Below, piece after piece: positions 56,164 through 64,000 of a stretch of 64,000 nucleotides of DNA; the first letter of the stretch is position 1; every line of letters begins with the position of its first letter. Under the pieces are notes generated by a model that searched no databases, was not told the DNA's origin, and saw only the letters and a program-made list of their open reading frames with translations. The position numbers were made by a program, and so were the translations under genes. Source of the stretch: Hyphomonadaceae bacterium (GTDB lineage: Bacteria; Pseudomonadota; Alphaproteobacteria; Rhizobiales; Hyphomicrobiaceae); the NCBI GenBank assembly GCA_019747815.1, contig JAIEQJ010000022.1, forward strand, positions 1 to 64,000. The letters run 5' to 3'.

Positions 56164-57117
56164 TCAGCCGGCAATGGCGCGGGCCGGATTGTCCCGAAGC
56201 GTCGCCGTGCGGCGCTGGCTTCCATTGCCGGACTTGCCGCGCGCATCGCGGAACCAGTCGGTCAGAAAATCCAGCAGCATGCGCATGCGCGGCAGCATGT
56301 GCTTGGCACTCGGATAGAGCGCCCACACGGCCACGTTGTCCATGACCTCGTAATCCGGCAGCACCTGCACCAGCTGGCCTGAGTTCAGCTCCGGCAGGAT
56401 CTCGAGCTCGGAGGCTTGGATCAGCCCATTGCCATCGAGCGCGGCCTGGCAGAGCAGCTCGCCGTTGTTCGACCTGAGCGGGCCGCTCACCCGCACCAGG
56501 CTCTCGACGCCGTTGCGGCTGAACGACCACTGTGCGCGGTCGCCCAGGATGAGGCAGCTGTGCTTGCTCAGATCTTCCGCCCGTTGCGGCCGCCCCCACT
56601 TGGCCATGTAGGCCGGCGACGCCGCCACCACATGCCGATCAGGCGCCAGGCGCTTGGCGATGACGGAGGAATCCGACAGCGAGCCGGTGCGGATCGCCAC
56701 GTCGTAGCCGTCCTCTTGCAGATTGACCGGCCGGTCCTGCAGATCAAGCTGTGCCTCGATCTCGGGATAGTCGCGCAGGAATGCGCACAGCGCCGGCGCC
56801 ACGTAGCGCCGCCCGAGGCCGGCAGGTGCGGCGATCTTGAGCTTGCCCTTCGGCTTGCTCACCGTGTCGTCGACGCTCGCCCGTGCCGCTTCGATCTCGG
56901 CCAGAATGCGCTCGACGTGACCCAGGAATGTTGCGCCTTCCTCCGTGATGCGAATCGAGCGGGTTGTGCGATCGAACAATCGGGCCGACAGCTCGCCCTC
57001 AAGAGCCTGAATGCGCTTGGAGATCGTTCCCGGCGTCAAGCCCAGCTCTGTGCCGACCGCGGACAGATTTTGCAGCGCAGCCACGCGCGCAAAGATGCGC
57101 ATATCCTGAATGTCCAT
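56164..57117 (-). CDS. LysR family transcriptional regulator
   Basis: This is a 317-residue regulator. The N-terminal helix-turn-helix (MRIFARVAALQNLSAVGTELGL, then SKRIQALEGELSARLFDR) is followed by the periplasmic-binding-like sensor from KLKIAAPAGLGRRYVAP. GDGYDVAIRTG-type effector residues read EDGYDVAIRTGSLSDSSV. It is in the CrgA/YhaJ branch. The ATG at 57117 has GGGAG ahead. No divergent target gene lies next to it. Confidence 0.93.
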   Translation of the reverse strand: MDIQDMRIFARVAALQNLSAVGTELGLTPGTISKRIQALEGELSARLFDRTTRSIRITEEGATFLGHVERILAEIEAARASVDDTVSKPKGKLKIAAPAGLGRRYVAPALCAFLRDYPEIEAQLDLQDRPVNLQEDGYDVAIRTGSLSDSSVIAKRLAPDRHVVAASPAYMAKWGRPQRAEDLSKHSCLILGDRAQWSFSRNGVESLVRVSGPLRSNNGELLCQAALDGNGLIQASELEILPELNSGQLVQVLPDYEVMDNVAVWALYPSAKHMLPRMRMLLDFLTDWFRDARGKSGNGSQRRTATLRDNPARAIAG

Positions 57118-57382
57118 CCGTGCTCCCACCCCCACGCGCCACTTTGTGGCGTTTGGCGAACCGCGCTTGTTTGCACGCAAAAGCTCGCCGGCACTCTTCT
57201 AGAATATATGCGTTGCATTCGGACTTTATCTGCAAAATTATGCTATTTCAATGGGAAGTGGGACGCTACGTCTCAAGATGGAAAACGCGGTTACCGGCGG
57301 CCCATGCTTTTCGGCGCATGCGTCCGCTTTGCGTCGAGGCGACAGCCTGTTGAGGGGGCCGTAGCGCCGGCAGTCAAGCGCG

Positions 57383-59938
57383 TCAGAAGCGCTTGAGCAA
57401 GCGCTCCAGATATTCGAGCTCGATGGGCGGGCGCGTGGTCTCGCCCAGGCGCCGGCGCAGCTCTTCCAGGATTTCCCGCGCGCGCTGGATATCGATCTCA
57501 TCGGGAACCCTGACGCCGGTCCCCGGATCGGGGCCGTCGGTGCGCTGGGGCGGCCGGCCCATGGGGTCGAGCTCGCCGCGATTGTCGTTGAGCCCGTAGC
57601 GCGAGGGCATCTGGCGCAGCATCTGCTGGGCGAGATCGCGTGCGCCCTGGCGCAGTTGCTCGAGCGCGCGCGTCTCCTGATCGGTCGCGCCGCCGAGATC
57701 GCCGTTGCGGAGCGCCCGCTCGGCCCGTTCCATCGACTCCTCCGCGCCGTTGAGCTGTCCGGGAGACTGCATGCCCAGCTCGCGCATGCCGCGCTGCAGC
57801 CTGCCCAGCCGCTCACGCAGCTCGCGTTGGCGGTCGCTGAGGCCGCCCATCTGCCCCTGCTGGTCGCCGTCCTCGCCTTCGCCCTGGCCCTGTTGCTGGC
57901 CCCGCTGTCCTCGCTGGCCGCGCTGCCCGTCCTGGCGGCCCTGCTGCTGCTTGAAGGTATCGTCGAGCAGTTGCTGCTGCCGGCCGATGATGTCGCCGAA
58001 CTCGTCCATCATCTGGCCGAAGCGCCGGCTTTGGCCCTGGTCGGCCATGCGGCCGGACTGCAGGCGGTCCAGCAGGTCGCGCAACTGGCTCAGCATCTGC
58101 TCGGCCATCTCGCGATTGCCCGAGCGCGCCATGTTCTCCAGGTTGCGCAGCATCTGCTCCAAGTCCTGCTGCGAGAGCATCTGCTGGTTGGGATTGGTGC
58201 CCGGCATGGGCGGCTGGCCCTCGGCCTGCCGGCTCAATTGATCCAGGAATTGCGCCAGCGCCTGTCGCAGCTCCTGCATCAGGCGCTGGATTTCCTCATC
58301 CGAGGCGCCGTCCCGCAGGGCCTGCTGCAAGCGGTCTTGCGCGGCGCGCAGCGCGCGCTCCGCGTCGCTCAGATTGCCGTCCTCGATCCTGAGCGCCACG
58401 TTCCAAAGCTGTGCGACCACACTGTTGCGGCTGGCGCGCGTATCCTCGCGCTGCAGCCGCCAATAGGCCGAGCGCAGGCCGAGGAACACCTGCAGGTCCT
58501 CGATGAAATCCTCCGGCTCCAGGGTCAGGGCATCGATCGCCTTGGCAATCAGCCGCCGGTCGCGCGGGTCTTCCACCAGCTTGCGACGCTGCTCGACAAC
58601 GGCACGTGCCAGCGGCTTGGTGAAGCGCCGCTCGGGAAGCGTGATCTCGATCGTCTCGCTTCTGCCGGTCTGGCCGGCGAGGTCCTTGGCGATGAGCGTC
58701 AGTTCGACCCGCATGCCCGCCCAGGGATGATCGCCGATCTCGTGCAGGCTGTGGCCCTCGGCGGTCTTGGCGTAGGCGCGCGGCAGCCGCAGCGCCAGCG
58801 CCGGAGGACGCTCATAGGGCGGCCGCGCGCCCATCTTCGGCTCGCGCGCCCATGCCGTCGATGACGTGTCGGCCTTCGGCGTCAGGCGGCGGATGCGGGC
58901 TTCAGCCGATACGATGCCGTAGTCGTCCTCGGCCTTGTAGAAGAGCTTGAGGCTGCCGCGCGGCGAGCGCTCCGGCTCCTTCGTCAGCGCGATCTTGGGC
59001 GCGTGATCCGGAATGACGGTGAAGGTCCAGCTCGCCACCTGCATGCCGCTGCTGTGGACGGTGACGGTGCCGGTGCGCCTGACCTCTAACTTCAGCTCCA
59101 GCACATCGCCGGGATGGGCCGGGGCTGGTGCCTCGATCCGCGTCAGCGACCCGTTCTCGCCGGGGACACCGAGGGCAAGGTCGCGCATGCCGGCGCCGCC
59201 GGCGCGCACGATGAGCAGGCTCTTGTCGGGCACTTCGAGCGCGCCCGGCTGTCGCTTCTCCAGCGCGCGAGGGCCGGTTATCCCGCCATCGGCCAGCATG
59301 GTGGGGGGCTTGCCCGTATAGGACGGCGGCGTGATCCAGGCATCCAGGCGCGCCTCGGCACCCTTGGCCAGCGGACTGAAGCGGAAGGCGGACCACAGCC
59401 GGTCGGCGGCGCTGTCGCCGACGACGATCATCAGCGCGAAGACGCCGAGCAGAAGCAGCGCGCGCAGGGCGAAGGGATCATAGCGGTCGGTGCGCGGGGC
59501 GGGGCGGCCGACGCGCAGCCGCGCCAGCAGGGCCGCGAGGCGCTGGCGGTGCGCCCTCCACAAGGCGGCCGTGCGGGCATCCTCCGCCCCAAGGGTGAGC
59601 GTGTCCTCATAGGAGGAGGCCGGGCGATGGCGGATGCCGGAAACGCGCTCCACGCGGTGGATGGCCGCCTGCCGTGTCGGCCAGCGCACGGTCGCGAGGG
59701 CGATCAGCCCGCCCAGGAAGGCCACGCCGAACAGGCCCAGAATGACCTTGTGGGGCAGCTCGGGAAGCCGCGGCCACAGGCCGGCCAGCGAGGCAGCGAT
59801 GAACAGCCCGGCAAGGCCCAGCAGCAGCCAGGCGCGCGGCCAGATCTGCTCGAACAGGAGGGCCCACTTGCTGAGATGCACCTTGCGCTCGAAGGCCGCT
59901 TCCGGGCCTGGGCGCGCTATCTTGTGGCGTGCCGACAT
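57383..59938 (-). CDS. DUF4175 / TIGR02302 family membrane protein
   Basis: This is an 851-residue protein typical of alphaproteobacteria. Two or three N-terminal helices (ARAWLLLGLAGLFIAASLAGLW and a later ALRALLLLGVFALMIVVGD) anchor it. RLDAWITPPSYTGKPP opens a periplasmic beta region. The second half is Gln/Arg/Gly-rich helix and low-complexity sequence (GQRGQRGQRGQQQGQGEGED). Function is unknown; the low-complexity region is the family's hallmark. The next 265 bp before lysR have no gene. Confidence 0.92.
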   Translation of the reverse strand: MSARHKIARPGPEAAFERKVHLSKWALLFEQIWPRAWLLLGLAGLFIAASLAGLWPRLPELPHKVILGLFGVAFLGGLIALATVRWPTRQAAIHRVERVSGIRHRPASSYEDTLTLGAEDARTAALWRAHRQRLAALLARLRVGRPAPRTDRYDPFALRALLLLGVFALMIVVGDSAADRLWSAFRFSPLAKGAEARLDAWITPPSYTGKPPTMLADGGITGPRALEKRQPGALEVPDKSLLIVRAGGAGMRDLALGVPGENGSLTRIEAPAPAHPGDVLELKLEVRRTGTVTVHSSGMQVASWTFTVIPDHAPKIALTKEPERSPRGSLKLFYKAEDDYGIVSAEARIRRLTPKADTSSTAWAREPKMGARPPYERPPALALRLPRAYAKTAEGHSLHEIGDHPWAGMRVELTLIAKDLAGQTGRSETIEITLPERRFTKPLARAVVEQRRKLVEDPRDRRLIAKAIDALTLEPEDFIEDLQVFLGLRSAYWRLQREDTRASRNSVVAQLWNVALRIEDGNLSDAERALRAAQDRLQQALRDGASDEEIQRLMQELRQALAQFLDQLSRQAEGQPPMPGTNPNQQMLSQQDLEQMLRNLENMARSGNREMAEQMLSQLRDLLDRLQSGRMADQGQSRRFGQMMDEFGDIIGRQQQLLDDTFKQQQGRQDGQRGQRGQRGQQQGQGEGEDGDQQGQMGGLSDRQRELRERLGRLQRGMRELGMQSPGQLNGAEESMERAERALRNGDLGGATDQETRALEQLRQGARDLAQQMLRQMPSRYGLNDNRGELDPMGRPPQRTDGPDPGTGVRVPDEIDIQRAREILEELRRRLGETTRPPIELEYLERLLKRF

Positions 59939-60093
59939 TCACCCACTCTATCACGCCGCCTGCCGGGCGGGTTGAGGCTTTGCATGCGCTTCAACGGGTT
60001 TTGACGCCCAAGGTTGCTGCGGCAATGGGGCGGCAACAGGGCACCGGGAGGCGGAAGCCCATCCCAGTCGCGCACGAAGTTCCTATTTTGTTC

Positions 60094-60122
60094 TTGACGC
60101 TCCGTCGGCGTCCCAATAGGGT
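60094..60122 (+). promoter_or_regulatory. Promoter of comM
   Basis: TTGACG (60094-60099) and TAGGGT (60117-60122) are spaced exactly 17 bp apart, with the ATG of the ComM gene 25 bases further on. The rest of the 208-bp gap shows no gene. Confidence 0.6.
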
Positions 60123-60146
60123 TCGGCAACAACGCGGGGGCACGCG

Positions 60147-61676
60147 ATGTACGGACAGATCTCCACCGTTGCATTTGTGGGCATCGAGGCGAAGCCCGTC
60201 GAGGTGCAGGTGCGCATCAGCGGCGGTGGGCACGTGTTTGCCGTGGTCGGCCTGCCTGACAAGGCGGTGGCGGAAAGCCGGGAGCGGGTGCGCAATGCCC
60301 TGCACGCGGTGGGTCTCGGTCTGCCGTTCAAGCATATCACCGTGAATCTGGCGCCGGCCGACCTACCAAAGGAGGGCAGCCATTTCGACCTGCCGATCGC
60401 ACTTGCCATGATGGTGGCGATGGGGGCTGTTTCACCCGATGCCATCGAGGGCTTTGCCGCCATTGGCGAGCTGGCGCTCGATGCCTCGATCCGAGCCGTG
60501 CCGGGGACGCTGCCGGCGGCCATCGGCGCCAACGCCTTGGACAAGGGGCTGATCTGTCCCGCGGCCTGCGGATCGGAAGCTGCCTGGGCCGATGCGGATA
60601 TGACCGTGCTTGCCCCGCCGCATCTGCTGTCGCTCGTCAATCACTTCAAAGGTCTGCAGATCCTGGCGCGGCCGAAGCCGAACGTGGAGATTGAGCAGGG
60701 GCCGCAGCCAGACCTGGCCGATGTCAAAGGCCAGGAGAGCGCCAAGCGCGTGCTGGAGGTCGCCGCGGCCGGAGGCCACAACCTGCTGATGGTCGGTGCG
60801 CCGGGGTCCGGCAAGTCCATGCTGGCCGCATGCCTGCCCTCGATTCTGCCGCCGCTGACGTCGGAAGAAATGCTGGAAGTGTCCATGGTGCATTCGCTGG
60901 CGGGCGAATTGCTCGGCGGCAGGATTGCTACGCAGCGCCCGTTCCGGGCTCCGCATCATTCGGCCAGCATGGCGGCGCTGGTCGGCGGCGGGTCGCGGCC
61001 CCGGCCCGGCGAGGTGTCGCTGGCGCACCTGGGCGTGCTCTTTCTCGACGAACTTCCCGAGTTCCAGCCCAACGTGCTCGATGCCCTGCGCCAGCCGCTG
61101 GAGGCCGGCCAAACGGTGATTGCGCGCGCCAACCATCGCATCGCCTATCCCTCGCGCATCCAGCTCATCGCCGCCATGAACCCGTGCAAGTGCGGCGGCA
61201 GCGCGCCGGGGCTTGCGTGCCGGCGCGGGCCGCGCTGCGCCGATGACTATCAAGCGCGCATCTCAGGGCCCCTGCTCGATCGCATCGATCTGCAGATCGA
61301 GGTGCCGGCCGTCACCGCTGCCGATCTGGTGCTGCCGCCACCCAGCGAGGGCAGTGCCCAAGTGCGCGCCCGCGTCGCCGCCGCGCGTGCCCGGCAGGGC
61401 TCCCGCTTTGCCGCGCTCGGCGCCAAAGGTGTGCGCACCAACGCCGAATGCTCCGGCCGGCTGCTGGAAGAGGTTGCCATGCCGGATGCCGCCGGCGTCG
61501 CCCTGCTGCGCCAGGCATCGGAAGCGCTGCAGCTCTCCGCGCGCGGCTTCCACCGCGTGCTGCGCGTGGCACGCACGCTCGCCGATCTCGACGGCATCGA
61601 TGCGGTCGGCCGCGCGCATGTCGCCGAGGCGCTGAGCTATCGCGGGGAGACACTGAGACGGGCGAGGGCGGCGTGA
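60147..61676 (+). CDS. comM: ComM/YifB family AAA+ ATPase (Mg chelatase-like)
   Basis: This is a 509-residue hexameric helicase-like AAA+ protein that promotes branch migration in natural transformation and homologous recombination. An N-terminal Lon-like domain (VQVRISGGGHVFAVVGLPDKAVAESRERV) precedes Walker A GAPGSGKS and Walker B LFLDELPEF. AAMNPCKCG with a cysteine-rich insert and LDRIDLQIEVP follow. The C-terminal Mg chelatase domain ends in LSYRGE. GGGGG stands ahead of the ATG. Confidence 0.96.
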   Translation: MYGQISTVAFVGIEAKPVEVQVRISGGGHVFAVVGLPDKAVAESRERVRNALHAVGLGLPFKHITVNLAPADLPKEGSHFDLPIALAMMVAMGAVSPDAIEGFAAIGELALDASIRAVPGTLPAAIGANALDKGLICPAACGSEAAWADADMTVLAPPHLLSLVNHFKGLQILARPKPNVEIEQGPQPDLADVKGQESAKRVLEVAAAGGHNLLMVGAPGSGKSMLAACLPSILPPLTSEEMLEVSMVHSLAGELLGGRIATQRPFRAPHHSASMAALVGGGSRPRPGEVSLAHLGVLFLDELPEFQPNVLDALRQPLEAGQTVIARANHRIAYPSRIQLIAAMNPCKCGGSAPGLACRRGPRCADDYQARISGPLLDRIDLQIEVPAVTAADLVLPPPSEGSAQVRARVAAARARQGSRFAALGAKGVRTNAECSGRLLEEVAMPDAAGVALLRQASEALQLSARGFHRVLRVARTLADLDGIDAVGRAHVAEALSYRGETLRRARAA

Positions 61677-61705
61677 GCATCAAAACTGTCGGTCCACGAT
61701 GGGTG

Positions 61706-62017
61706 TCACTCCCGCGAGCGCCACGGCCAGCTCTCGTGGTAGCGACGGAGACGGTCGCCGCCTTGGCCGTAGACGCACGAGCTGATCTCGCTGCGCGAGA
61801 TGCCGATGTCGCGCAGCGTGCGCTCGTCGAGGGAGCACAGGATGAGGACAGTTGCCCGCCGGGCCTGCCGTTCCCAGTAGGCGCGCCAACCCCGGCGGGC
61901 AATGGCGGCGGCCCTCGCCCGCAGTGTGGGCGGGTCGTGGAGGACAGTCGAGCCAAGGGGCCGGGTGCGGGTGTGGGCAGAAGAGTTCATGCAGGTGGTC
62001 ATGGGGCTGGCAGTCAT
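61706..62017 (-). CDS. DUF1127 domain protein
   Basis: This is a 103-residue protein. The C-terminal 50 residues (WRAYWERQARRATVLILCSLDERTLRDIGISRSEI) are the DUF1127 (YjiS-like) domain, an Arg-rich small protein found in alphaproteobacteria and sometimes tied to RNA turnover and phosphate or nutrient stress. The first half is Pro/Thr-rich and disordered. The ATG at 62017 is chosen because AGGAG stands nine bases before it. It faces the WYL regulator across a shared two-palindrome operator. Confidence 0.87.
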   Translation of the reverse strand: MTASPMTTCMNSSAHTRTRPLGSTVLHDPPTLRARAAAIARRGWRAYWERQARRATVLILCSLDERTLRDIGISRSEISSCVYGQGGDRLRRYHESWPWRSRE

Positions 62018-62062
62018 GAGGTAAGTCTCCTGGTTTGCGGGACGGACCATGTCCTCCCGCCC

Positions 62063-62113
62063 CTGACAACTTGCTGTCAGCAGCCTGACACACTCCTGAC
62101 ACCGTGTTGTCAG
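62063..62113. promoter_or_regulatory. Paired CTGACA-N6-TGTCAG operator
   Basis: Two perfect palindromes, CTGACA-N6-TGTCAG, lie at 62063-62080 and 62096-62113. Their centres are 33 bp apart, about three turns of the helix. A single half-site CTGACA sits between at 62085-62090. The region lies between the divergent DUF1127 and WYL-regulator genes. It is probably bound by the latter. Confidence 0.85.
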
Positions 62114-62163
62114 GAGGGGTAAACTAGGGTCCGGCCCGCCTGCCGAAACCAAGGGTGAGACGC

Positions 62164-62895
62164 GTGCGCCGCGCCGACCGACTGTTCGAGATCATCCAGT
62201 TCATGCGCCGCAAGGATCTGACCCGCGCGCGTGATCTGAGCGACGTGCTGGAGGTGTCCGAGCGTACCATCTATCGCGATATTCAGGACCTGATCGCCAG
62301 CGGCGTGCCGATCGAGGGCGAGGCCGGTGTGGGCTATGTCCTCAAGGCCGGCTTCGATCTGCCGCCGCTCATGTTCAAGGAGCAGGAGATCGAGGCGCTG
62401 GTGCTGGGCGCCCGCATCGTCGAATCGTGGGCCGACCCCGAGCTTGCCGCGGCCGCCAGCAACGTCATCGCCAAGGTGCAGGCCGTCATTCCCGACCGGC
62501 TGCGCGACTACATGGCCAACACGGCGCTGGTCGCTCCGCCCCACCACTACATGGAGCCCATCACGTTCGACATGGCTGAGCTGCGCCGCGCGCTGCGCAG
62601 CCGGCTCAAGGTGCATTTCCGCTATCGCGACGCGCTGGCGGAGGCCTCCGAGCGCACGGTGCGGCCGCTGTGCCTGGCCTATTTCGGCCCCGTCTGGCTG
62701 CTCTCGGCCTGGTGCGAGCTGCGCGATGATTTCCGCACCTTCCGCCTCGACCGCATCGACGGCTTTGCGGTGCCGGGCGACCGCTTCCGGTCGGAGCCCG
62801 GCAAGACCCTGCACGACTTCCTCAAACGCGACCAGACTTGGACGCGCGGGCGCACCAACGGCGGCGGCAACGGCAAGAGCGATTGCGGCGCGTAG
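62164..62895 (+). CDS. HTH and WYL domain transcriptional regulator (YafY family)
   Basis: This is a 243-residue regulator. RADRLFEIIQFMRRK and LSDVLEVSERTIYRDIQDL form an N-terminal winged HTH of the DeoR/YafY type. The WYL domain follows, with LRSRLKVHFRYRDALAEAS, RPLCLAYFGPVWLLSAWCE and DFRTFRLDRIDGFAV. WYL domains sense small ligands or nucleic acids in many stress and defence regulators. The GTG at 62164 is preferred, with AAGG nine bases ahead; a GTG at 62155 is too close. It is likely autoregulated through the adjacent palindromes. Confidence 0.92.
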   Translation: MRRADRLFEIIQFMRRKDLTRARDLSDVLEVSERTIYRDIQDLIASGVPIEGEAGVGYVLKAGFDLPPLMFKEQEIEALVLGARIVESWADPELAAAASNVIAKVQAVIPDRLRDYMANTALVAPPHHYMEPITFDMAELRRALRSRLKVHFRYRDALAEASERTVRPLCLAYFGPVWLLSAWCELRDDFRTFRLDRIDGFAVPGDRFRSEPGKTLHDFLKRDQTWTRGRTNGGGNGKSDCGA

Positions 62896-62978
62896 GCTGC
62901 AGTTGACCTCTCTCGTCGTGCCCCCGAGAGTGGATGCATCATTCTCCGTGCTCTTCATTCTTTCGAGATCCCATCGCC

Positions 62979-63887
62979 ATGCCGCCCGCCGCGCCGCACG
63001 CGCCCAACCGGACGCTGGCAGGCATCCTATTCATGCTGGCGGCCAGCTCGCTGTTTCCCGTCATGAACGGGCTCGTTCAGATCCTGAGCGCGCGTTACGG
63101 CACCGAGCAGATCGTGTGGGCGCGCGCGGCTTCGCACCTGGTGTTCATCGCCGCGCTGTTTGCCCCGCGCTTCGGCGTTGCGCTCGTTCGCACGGCAGCG
63201 CCGAAATGGCAGATCGTCCGCTCCATGGTGCATCTCGCATCGATGATCTGCTTCTTCACCGGCGTGAAGTACCTGCCGCTTGCCAATGCCGCCTCCATCA
63301 GCTTCACGGCACCTTTCTTCGTCGCCCTGCTGGCCTGGCCCATGCTGGGCGAGCGCATCACACCCAGGCGCCTGCTGGCGATCGTCGTCGCCTTCCTTGG
63401 CGTGCTGATCGTGATCCGGCCGGGCAGCGCGGTCTTCCAATGGGCGTCGCTCTATATGCTGGGCAGCGCCATCTGCTACGCGCTCTATCAAATCCTGACG
63501 CGCAGGGTCGCCCAGCACGATGCAGCGGAGACTTCGGCGGTCTACAGCGCACTGGTCGGCACGGTGGTGATGGGCATTCTCGCCCCCTTCGTGTGGACAC
63601 CGATCGCGTCATGGAGCGACGCTTGCCTGCTGTTCTCGCTCGGCATCCTCGGTGGATTGGGTCACTACTTCGTCGCGCGGGCGATGGTGTACGCGCAGGC
63701 CAGCATCATCGCGCCGTTCGGATATTGGCAGCTCATCGGCTCCGTGTTCGTCGGCTACCTGATCTCGGGCCATTTGCCGGACCAGTTCACCTGGATCGGC
63801 GCCGGCATCATCGTGTGTGCAGGCGTCTACATCGCCTGGTGTGAGACCCGCGAGCGGCCCGCGGCGGTGGGCGTGCAGCGGGCGTAG
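62979..63887 (+). CDS. EamA/DMT family transporter
   Basis: This is a 302-residue membrane transporter with ten helices in two EamA halves. LAGILFMLAASSLFPVMNGL opens helix 1. The first half ends LLAIVVAFLGVLIVIRPG, a signature position, and the second begins ASLYMLGSAICYALYQILTR. PFGYWQLIGSVFVGYLISGHLPD and the last helix complete it. It is probably a metabolite exporter; the substrate is unknown. The ATG at 62979 is used. It lies 83 bases after the WYL regulator. Confidence 0.92.
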   Translation: MPPAAPHAPNRTLAGILFMLAASSLFPVMNGLVQILSARYGTEQIVWARAASHLVFIAALFAPRFGVALVRTAAPKWQIVRSMVHLASMICFFTGVKYLPLANAASISFTAPFFVALLAWPMLGERITPRRLLAIVVAFLGVLIVIRPGSAVFQWASLYMLGSAICYALYQILTRRVAQHDAAETSAVYSALVGTVVMGILAPFVWTPIASWSDACLLFSLGILGGLGHYFVARAMVYAQASIIAPFGYWQLIGSVFVGYLISGHLPDQFTWIGAGIIVCAGVYIAWCETRERPAAVGVQRA

Positions 63888-63991
63888 CGTGTCGGGACGA
63901 CGAGGAATTGCCGCTGCCCGATGCGGTCCCGTTTCACTCTCTGCACCCTCTCTTGTGCTATGAGCCGTCGGCTGGAGGATGGAGGTGCCGC

Positions 63992-64000
63992 ATGTTTCTC
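63992..64000 (+). CDS. Possible start of a gene running off the window
   Basis: GGATGGAGGTG precedes an ATG at 63992 with about six bases of spacing, a strong ribosome binding site. Only three codons are in view, so the product cannot be named. Confidence 0.4.

Overview
The window looks like chromosomal DNA of a GC-rich alphaproteobacterium, most likely of the order Hyphomicrobiales (Rhizobiales). This rests on the order of the genes plsX-fabH-ihfA-merR, the ribE-ribBA-ribH-nusB-thiL cluster, a ubiquinol-cytochrome c chaperone divergent from bamE, a K+-independent proton pyrophosphatase, DUF4175/TIGR02302 and DUF1127 genes, and frequent GTG/TTG starts. The placement is inference; no 16S rRNA or other taxonomic marker is present.

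Region by region. 1-3.4 kb is the end of an integrated, plasmid-like element next to the 3' end of a tRNA-Pro gene. It holds a ParA ATPase, a small basic partner, a membrane protein, a CTAG-rich repeat cluster that may be a partition site, and a divergent switch with overlapping promoters. 3.4-16.8 kb is core metabolism: a phosphopantetheinyl transferase, MerR, IHF alpha, FabH, PlsX, DUF177, a cytochrome bc1 assembly chaperone, BamE, H+-PPase, ThiL, NusB, riboflavin synthesis, and an acetylpolyamine amidohydrolase-like deacetylase. 16.8-22.5 kb carries AlkB, DnaK, DnaJ and two tandem secreted paralogues of unknown function, and is bracketed by two inverted copies of a 170-195 bp dispersed repeat. 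22.5-31.5 kb has a methyltransferase, PyrF, an EptA-type phosphoethanolamine transferase, DUF1330, a candidate small RNA, several catabolic genes, and TrmD. 31.5-36.3 kb is a six-gene operon joining an IorAB-like molybdenum hydroxylase to SoxXYZA without SoxB or SoxCD. Its SoxY lacks the usual GGCGG end.

36.9-40.6 kb begins with tRNA-Phe and a 17-bp minisatellite. It then holds one 927-residue gene that fuses a calcineurin-like phosphoesterase, an apparently intact RelA/SpoT synthetase and a helical-repeat tail. It stands alone beside a tRNA and is my best candidate for an undescribed system. 40.9-48.3 kb has an amidohydrolase, AraC and CGNR regulators, DUF2891, DUF192, and an iron-siderophore-type ABC transporter without its binding protein. 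48.6-56.1 kb is the alpha-2-macroglobulin and PBP1C pair. 56.1-64 kb has LysR, DUF4175, ComM, DUF1127 and a WYL regulator sharing a two-palindrome operator, and an EamA-family transporter.

Functions are assigned by reading motifs and gene order. No database search was run.
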